A stretch of DNA of 64,000 nt from positions 124,001 through 188,000 of the forward strand of contig DASRBI010000023.1 of assembly GCA_035685165.1 (NCBI GenBank), read 5' to 3'. The notes below the pieces were generated by a model. It made no database searches. It was not told where the DNA came from and was given only the letters and a program-made list of their open reading frames with translations. How positions within the stretch are numbered: the stretch's first letter is position 1; every line of letters begins with the position of its first letter. Positions 59,360 through 64,000 of this stretch are shown here, one piece after another. This stretch comes from DATFDN01 sp035685165 (lineage in GTDB: Bacteria; Pseudomonadota; Alphaproteobacteria; Acetobacterales; Acetobacteraceae). Made by a program: the position numbers and the translations under genes.

Positions 59360-60622
59360 CTGGACGCCGCGCGCGGACAGACCGCCCGGGTCTGGCATTT
59401 CGCCTACGCGCTGCTCGGCTTCGTGCAGAGCGGGATCGCGCCGATCCTGCTGCCGCTTTCCGCGCGGAGCGGGCTCGCAGCCGGGGTGACGTACGGGGCA
59501 TTCGCGCTGGCGGGGATGACGGCGCCGCTGCTCGGCGCTTGGAGCGACCGGCATCGCCGTAACCGCACCCTATTCGTGGCCGGTCTCGCGCTGGGCGGCT
59601 TCGCAATGGGCGCCGGGGCGACCGTGTCCGCCCTGCCGCTGCGGCTCGTGCTCGCTTTCCTGGTCGGGCTCGGGACGATGGCGGCGAGCACCACCGGGAC
59701 GATGCTGGCGGTGGAGAGCGCGGCGCCGGAACAGTGGGACGCGGACATCAGCGTGCTGCAGAGCTGGGGCGCGGGCGGGCAGATCGCCGGGTTGCTGGTG
59801 GCCGGGACGCTCGCGACGACGCGGCCCGCGCTCGCCTTCCTGATCGGCGGCGCTGCGCTGGTGTTTGCCGCTTCGTTCGCCGCGTTGTTCGCGCCGAGGC
59901 CCGGGCCGCGCGTGCTTCGCCGCGAGGTGCCGACGCGCCCGGCACCGGGTGGTGAGGCGGCGTCGGCGAGCCCGGCGCGGCATCTGCATCAGGCGGGCCG
60001 TCATGGGATGCCGGCTGTGCGCGCGGCGCTTGCCAGCCCGCTCGGGCATTTCCTGATCGTCTGGCTGATCTCCTACACGGCGACCAACGCGGTGGCGGTG
60101 CTGTTTCCCGTCGCGATGCTGCGCGAGTTCGGGTCGGGCTCGGGCCCCGCATCCCTGGCCTACGCGGCCGGGATCGCCGCGAGCTTGCCCGTCTATCGTT
60201 TCGCCGCCGCCGAGGATACGAGGCAGGGCCCGGCGACGACCCTGCGGCTCGGCCTGGTCGGCCGCGCCGTCGCGCTCGCTGCGATGGTCGTCATCGGCAC
60301 CCTGATGCACATGGGCGCGCGGTCGGGCGTGATGGCGCTGCTCGCCCTGTTCGCCTCGACACAGATGATATGGCCGCTCTTGAACGTCAGCAGCAACGCG
60401 CTGGCGGTGCGGCTGCATCCGAGCGACCGTGGCGAGAGCCTTGGCCTTCTCAACGCCTGTTCGTCGCTCGGCTCGGTGCTCGGCTCGGTGATTGGCGGCG
60501 CGCTTATTCAATACGCCAGCTATCCCGTCCTCTGCGGGGCGGCGGTCGCGGCGGTTCTCGCCGCCGCGACGATGCTGCGGCGTCCGGGCGCGATCCGCGT
60601 CCCCGGCGCGCCTATTCCCTAA
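59360..60622 (+). CDS. MFS transporter (12-TM), start uncertain
   Basis: A roughly 420-residue inner-membrane transporter of the major facilitator superfamily. Helix 1 is VWHFAYALLGFVQSGIAPIL. The motif A loop GAWSDRHRRNRTLFVAG follows helix 2, and the C-terminal half starts near SPLGHFLIVWLISYTATNAV. The end resembles SET/YfnC-like efflux proteins (LGLLNACSSLGSVLGSVIGG). The start is a problem: the only in-frame ATG (59279) overlaps the preceding gene by 77 bp and adds an Arg/Ser-rich shadow sequence; CTG 59360 has GGAG 7 nt upstream and is given here. Transport substrate unknown. Confidence 0.78.
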   Translation: MDAARGQTARVWHFAYALLGFVQSGIAPILLPLSARSGLAAGVTYGAFALAGMTAPLLGAWSDRHRRNRTLFVAGLALGGFAMGAGATVSALPLRLVLAFLVGLGTMAASTTGTMLAVESAAPEQWDADISVLQSWGAGGQIAGLLVAGTLATTRPALAFLIGGAALVFAASFAALFAPRPGPRVLRREVPTRPAPGGEAASASPARHLHQAGRHGMPAVRAALASPLGHFLIVWLISYTATNAVAVLFPVAMLREFGSGSGPASLAYAAGIAASLPVYRFAAAEDTRQGPATTLRLGLVGRAVALAAMVVIGTLMHMGARSGVMALLALFASTQMIWPLLNVSSNALAVRLHPSDRGESLGLLNACSSLGSVLGSVIGGALIQYASYPVLCGAAVAAVLAAATMLRRPGAIRVPGAPIP

Positions 60623-61406
60623 GCGGGCGCATTAGCGCCTGCAGCTCGGCGATGCTGAGCCCGCCCGGAGTGCCGCCGCCCGCATCGATCCAGTCGGGAT
60701 CGGCGATCGCGTACACCTCGTCCACATATTCGGCGAAGAAACGCCAAGTCATCATGTATTGCCGGCCCCACGAGATCACCTTGGCGCCGCGCGCGTCGTA
60801 GCCGGCCAGCACCACAGCGTGGCCGCCGACGATGCGGGTGTCGTCGCGGCGCACATCCCACACCAGGGGTGGATCGGCGGCGAGCGAGGCGGGAACCTTC
60901 AGGCCGACATAGGCGAGCCCGCAATCGGCGATGGTGCGCTTCACGTCGTCGATGTTGCGCGGATCGACCTCCACGAAGGCGAGCACCGGACGACGGTGCT
61001 GGCCGCGGAACCCGGTCGGGGCGCCGGCCTGGACGAGATAAGTTAGAACCGCCTGCGCCGTACCGCCCGGACCCGCGTCGCCCGCCTGGGGTTCGTAGCC
61101 GCACGCCTCGATATAGAGCCGCTCGACGTTGGAATCGGGCTCAAAGTCGATGTCGCCGTTCTTGGCGTTGAAGCTCCAGACCTGGACGGCGTGGTAATAG
61201 GCGGCGCAGGTAGCGATTGCGAGCCGGTCGGTGAGCATCGCGCCGAGTTCGGCCGGCATCTGCTCGATGCCGATCCGGGTGTAGTCGATGGCGGGGGGTG
61301 GCGGCGGCGGCCTCTGGCCGGCGATCAGGGCACTGAGGTGGGGCACGCGCGCATCGTGGCCGCGGCTCAGGCGGCCGAGCGGGTAGGGTATCGGGCTGAC
61401 GGTCAT
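60612..61406 (-). CDS. Papain-like (C1 family) cysteine peptidase-like protein
   Basis: A 264-residue protein. After a Pro-rich stretch (RPPPPPPAIDYTRIGIEQMP) comes LTDRLAIATCAAYYHAVQVW, where Cys67 sits at the position of the nucleophile in the bacterial and phage family reading GNDxxGDCTxAAxxH. The His is His196 in RIVGGHAVVLAGYD, and ISWGRQYMMTWRFFAEYVDE corresponds to the papain NSWG segment with the Asn replaced by Ile. Residues around the Cys deviate (ATC for GDC), so activity is uncertain. Start ATG 61406. It diverges from the YcaO gene across four 11-bp repeats. No signal peptide. Confidence 0.72.
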   Translation of the reverse strand: MTVSPIPYPLGRLSRGHDARVPHLSALIAGQRPPPPPPAIDYTRIGIEQMPAELGAMLTDRLAIATCAAYYHAVQVWSFNAKNGDIDFEPDSNVERLYIEACGYEPQAGDAGPGGTAQAVLTYLVQAGAPTGFRGQHRRPVLAFVEVDPRNIDDVKRTIADCGLAYVGLKVPASLAADPPLVWDVRRDDTRIVGGHAVVLAGYDARGAKVISWGRQYMMTWRFFAEYVDEVYAIADPDWIDAGGGTPGGLSIAELQALMRPLRE

Positions 61407-61455
61407 GCTCACTGAATTGTCCCCGGCTCCAAGCGGGGCGAGGCTGGCGCGCGGA

Positions 61456-61521
61456 GCGTGAGCCGAACGTGAGTCGGGCCGGTTTTCCGCGCGCGGCAGG
61501 CGGTTCACGCTAGGCTCACGG
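61456..61521. promoter_or_regulatory. Four 11-bp repeats in two mirrored tandem pairs, divergent promoter region
   Basis: Plus strand: GCGTGAGCCGA (61456-61466) and ACGTGAGTCGG (61467-61477). Minus strand: CCGTGAGCCTA (61521-61511) and GCGTGAACCGC (61510-61500). CGTGA is invariant. The pairs are head to head with a 22-bp gap, so all spacings are multiples of 11 bp, one helical face. Tandem 11-bp half-sites are the pattern of OmpR/PhoB-type response regulators. It lies between the papain-like gene start (61406) and the YcaO start (61568). Confidence 0.65.
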
Positions 61522-61567
61522 CGAGGGCGCCACGGAGAAGCGTCTCAACACTGTCTCGGAGCACCAA

Positions 61568-62845
61568 ATGTCGACGGCGGCGCGGTACGAGCCCAGGCTT
61601 GATGTCGATATTGGCCAGTTCCGGATCCAGGGGAACCGGCACCGGGATGAGCTGATCCGCGTGGCCCTGCGGCTCGGGGCGCTGTTCCGCCTGCCGGCGC
61701 CGGATGCGCCGACCTTGTGCTTCCTCGGCGGCCGCGCCGAGGCGGACGCGATCGGGCCGGCGGGGCGCGGCGTGCTGGCGGGAAACATCGCGGGGGCAGG
61801 ACTCGATTGGTCGCGCGCCTTCGAAACCTGTGTCGGCGAGGCGGCAGAATTCTGGGGGCAGGTCGGCGCGGCGCACCTGCCGACGCGGGTCCAGGCGGCC
61901 GGTGGCGTCCTGGAAGGCGCCGCACCGGCGCTGCGCCGCTTCCTCGCCGGCGTGCTGGAGGCATCCGGCGTTGGCCGAGCGGCGGCGGTCGCCTGCACGG
62001 AGGCGCGCCGGATGAGCGACGGTGCCGTGGTTGCGGTGCCGGTCGATCTCTGCGTGCGCCGGGCGCCGGGGGAGCGCGATTTCACGCCGCCCCTCAAGCT
62101 CGGCACAGGCTGTGGCGCGGGCGCGACCGCGGAGGCGGCGGCGCTGCATGGACTCCTCGAGCTGATCGAACGCGACGCCGTGGCGCTCTGGTGGCGCGGC
62201 GGCACGCCGGCGCGGGCCCTGCCCGCCGGCAGCACGGTCGTGCGCGGCGCGGCCGCGCTCCTGCATTGGCTGCGCGCGGGCAACGGCGAACGGCGGACCT
62301 GGCTGCTCGATGTGACGAGCGATCTCGGCGTGCCGGTAGTGGTGGCGCTCTCCGCGCGGGCGGGCGGGCGCGGACTCGCCTACGGTGCCGCTTGCCGCCC
62401 GCATATCGCGGACGCCGCCGCGGCGGCGCTCATCGAGCTCTGCCAGATGGAACTCGGCCAGCATCTCGCGCAAGCGAAGCTAATGGCCGGCGGTGCGGCG
62501 ACGCTGACGGCCGGCGACCGGTTGCACCTCCATCGCGCCGAAATGCTCGATCCGGCGTGCTGCACCTTGTTGCATCCGACGCTCGGCGAGACGGTGTTCT
62601 GGGAGGCACCGGAAACCGACGACGCGGGCGAATTGCTGCGCTGTCTGGTCGCGCTGCTGGAGCGGCGGGGGATCGAGACCTACGCGGTCGCGCTGACGCG
62701 GTCGGAGCTCGACATCCCCGTGGTGCGGGTGATCGCGCCGGGCCTTCAGCTCGATCCGTGCGAACTTGTTTCGCCCCGGCTCGCGCGGGCGATCGTCGCC
62801 TCGGGCGGCGGGGCGCGGCTGACGCGGGGGATAAGGCTGTTTTGA
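61568..62845 (+). CDS. Orphan YcaO-domain protein
   Basis: A 425-residue YcaO-family protein, a fold that uses ATP to activate peptide amide backbones for azoline, thioamide or amidine formation. Conserved blocks are SRAFETCVGEAAEF (residues 82-95) and LGTGCGAGATAEAAALHGLL with LELIERDAVALWW (178-209), the ATP/Mg-binding glutamates of the family. LIELCQMELGQHLAQAKL is the later helix and VVRVIAPGLQL the C-terminal core. The PxPxP C-terminal motif of azoline cyclodehydratases is absent (ends TRGIRLF), and no E1-like, dehydrogenase, TfuA or precursor gene is beside it. GGAG lies 8 nt before the start. Function unassigned. Confidence 0.85.
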   Translation: MSTAARYEPRLDVDIGQFRIQGNRHRDELIRVALRLGALFRLPAPDAPTLCFLGGRAEADAIGPAGRGVLAGNIAGAGLDWSRAFETCVGEAAEFWGQVGAAHLPTRVQAAGGVLEGAAPALRRFLAGVLEASGVGRAAAVACTEARRMSDGAVVAVPVDLCVRRAPGERDFTPPLKLGTGCGAGATAEAAALHGLLELIERDAVALWWRGGTPARALPAGSTVVRGAAALLHWLRAGNGERRTWLLDVTSDLGVPVVVALSARAGGRGLAYGAACRPHIADAAAAALIELCQMELGQHLAQAKLMAGGAATLTAGDRLHLHRAEMLDPACCTLLHPTLGETVFWEAPETDDAGELLRCLVALLERRGIETYAVALTRSELDIPVVRVIAPGLQLDPCELVSPRLARAIVASGGGARLTRGIRLF

Positions 62846-62876
62846 GAGGCGGCGGCGGATGCGGCCGCCTCCCCCT

Positions 62877-62902
62877 GCCCCCTCCCGCAAGGGGAAGGGG
62901 GC
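62877..62902. repeat. Palindromic repeat, family A, copy 4
   Basis: GCCCCCTCCC (62877-62886) and GGGGAAGGGGGC (62891-62902) form a stem with one mismatch around GCAA; the CTCCCCCTG flank is retained. It lies between convergent ycaO and ettA, consistent with a bidirectional terminator. Confidence 0.6.
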
Positions 62903-62916
62903 TCTTTGTGCAGGCT

Positions 62917-64000
62917 CTATCGCGTCAGCGGTCGGTATTTGATGCGGTGCGGTTCGGTGGAGTCGGCGCCGAGGCGGCGGCGCTTGTCTTCCTCGTAGGC
63001 CTCGAAATTGCCTTCGAACCATTCGACGTGGCTGTCGCCCTCGAAGGCGAGTATGTGCGTCGCCAGACGGTCGAGGAACCAGCGGTCGTGGCTAATGATC
63101 ACCGCGCAGCCGGCGAACTCTGACAACGCCTCTTCCAGCGCGCGCAGCGTATCGACGTCGAGGTCGTTGGTCGGCTCGTCGAGCAGGATCACGTTGTGCT
63201 CGCCCTTCAGCATCTTCGCCAGATGCACGCGGTTCCGCTCGCCGCCGGAGAGGATACCGACCTTCTTCTGCTGATCCGCTCCCTTGAAGTTGAAGGCGGC
63301 GACATAGGCGCGCGACTGCACCGCGCGCTTGCCGAGATAGATCACCTCCTCGCCGCCGCTAATCTCCTCCCAGACCGTGTTGTTCGCGTTAAGCGTGTCG
63401 CGGGATTGATCAACATAGCCCATCTGCACGGTATCGCCGATGCGTAAGCTCCCGGCGTCGGGCTGCTCCTGGCCGATGATCATGCGAAACAGCGTTGTCT
63501 TGCCGGCGCCGTTCGGACCGATCACGCCGACGATCCCGCCCGGCGGCAGCTTGAAGCTCAGATCGTCGATCAGCAGCTCGTTGCCGTAGCCCTTGCGGAG
63601 ATTCTCAGCCTCGATGACGGTTTGGCCGAGGCGGGGCCCGGGCGGGATGACGATCTCGGCCACCCCGGTCGCGCGCTCCTGCGAAGCCGACAGCATTTCC
63701 TCGTAACGCTGGATGCGGGCGCGGTTCTTTGTCTGCCGCGCGCGCGGGGAGGAGGCGATCCATTCCTGCTCGGCGGCGAGCGCGCGCTGGCGGGCGCTTT
63801 CCTCCTTTTCCTCCTGGGCGAGCCGCTTGCGCTTCTGCTCGAGCCAGGCCGAATAGTTGCCTTCGTACGGATAGCCGCGCCCGCGCTCGATCTCGAGAAT
63901 CCAACCCGTCACGTTGTCGAGGAAGTAGCGGTCGTGGGTGACGAGCATCACCGTGCCCGGATAGTCGCGCAACGTGCGCTCCAGCCACGCCACGCTTTCC
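62917..64000 (-). CDS. ettA: ABC-F protein EttA, 5' part beyond the window
   Basis: About 360 C-terminal residues of an ABC-F translation factor that binds the ribosomal E site and gates elongation by energy state. Visible are the end of the first ATPase domain (VMLVTHDRYFLDNVTGWILE), the linker with YPYEGNYSAWLEQKRKRL, and the second domain with Walker A GPNGAGKTT, signature LSGGERNRVHLAKML and Walker B VILLDEPTNDLDV. The arm-bearing linker ARQTKNRARIQRYEEML and the ending GADSTEPHRIKYRPLTR are the EttA signature rather than Uup or YheS. The frame is open to the window edge, so the first ATPase domain is mostly missing. Confidence 0.92.
   Translation of the reverse strand, partial: ESVAWLERTLRDYPGTVMLVTHDRYFLDNVTGWILEIERGRGYPYEGNYSAWLEQKRKRLAQEEKEESARQRALAAEQEWIASSPRARQTKNRARIQRYEEMLSASQERATGVAEIVIPPGPRLGQTVIEAENLRKGYGNELLIDDLSFKLPPGGIVGVIGPNGAGKTTLFRMIIGQEQPDAGSLRIGDTVQMGYVDQSRDTLNANNTVWEEISGGEEVIYLGKRAVQSRAYVAAFNFKGADQQKKVGILSGGERNRVHLAKMLKGEHNVILLDEPTNDLDVDTLRALEEALSEFAGCAVIISHDRWFLDRLATHILAFEGDSHVEWFEGNFEAYEEDKRRRLGADSTEPHRIKYRPLTR

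Noticed and set aside
61568..62845. Standard azole/thiazole RiPP (TOMM) cluster
   Set aside because: No precursor peptide, E1-like partner, dehydrogenase or TfuA is adjacent, and the YcaO C-terminus lacks PxPxP.
1..64000. tRNA, rRNA, insertion sequence, integrase or CRISPR array
   Set aside because: I looked for cloverleaf and 3' CCA patterns, transposase motifs and regular repeat-spacer arrays and found none that I could support.

Overview
The window is about 64 kb of very GC-rich, densely packed bacterial chromosome. Frequent 4-bp ATGA stop/start overlaps, an alphaproteobacterial-style type III-fold ornithine decarboxylase, a PEP-CTERM protein and many LIV-type, GST and molybdenum-hydroxylase genes suggest an alphaproteobacterium, possibly Acetobacteraceae. 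This placement is inference from gene content. No rRNA, tRNA, CRISPR array, insertion sequence, phage gene or origin was recognised.

Layout. 1-11.3 kb: a glycerol kinase (cut by the window edge), an SDR and an HtrA-like protease on the minus strand; then a self-contained hxlR-emrA-emrB efflux operon with a palindrome across its promoter; then a GST, a Mop molybdate-binding protein, a purine permease, a GNAT and an amidase. 11.5-22.4 kb: a type I secretion ABC exporter, HlyD adaptor and Sel1-repeat protein, followed by a glycine-rich PEP-CTERM protein, decayed gene fragments, two glycosyltransferases and an unknown protein. 22.4-37.5 kb: agmatinase, GSTs, a KaiC-like ATPase with a hybrid histidine kinase, a YfhO-like membrane protein, a creatininase-family hydrolase beside a two-subunit molybdenum hydroxylase, an ArsB-like permease and a GT17-discoidin fusion protein. 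37.7-50.7 kb: a large catabolic locus (below). 50.8-64 kb: MoaB, a DEAD-box helicase, glutaryl-CoA dehydrogenase, Ppx/GppA, ornithine decarboxylase with a structured leader, a broken CBS-domain gene, a luciferase-like monooxygenase, an MFS transporter, a papain-like protein divergent from an orphan YcaO protein, and EttA (cut by the window edge).

The most coherent system is the run from 48.3 kb down to 37.7 kb on the minus strand: FAD, molybdopterin and 2Fe-2S subunits of a molybdenum hydroxylase, an enamidase-like amidohydrolase, a MarR regulator, a DUF1185 protein and a complete LIV-type ABC transporter. Diverging from it across one MarR-type palindrome are a 6-hydroxynicotinate reductase homologue and a UPF0280 (ApbE-like) protein. 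By family knowledge this is the reductive 'hydroxylate, reduce, open the ring' logic known for nicotinate in Eubacterium barkeri and Azorhizobium. Glutaryl-CoA dehydrogenase lies 3 kb away, which fits a glutarate end product. The substrate itself is inferred.

Two families of GC-rich palindromic repeats are scattered through the window (four copies of one, three of the other). Three of the four A-type copies sit between convergent genes. One A and one B copy lie inside the marR reading frame and are translated as its N-terminus. The divergent promoter region of the YcaO/papain-like pair carries four 11-bp repeats arranged as two mirrored tandem pairs with helical phasing.
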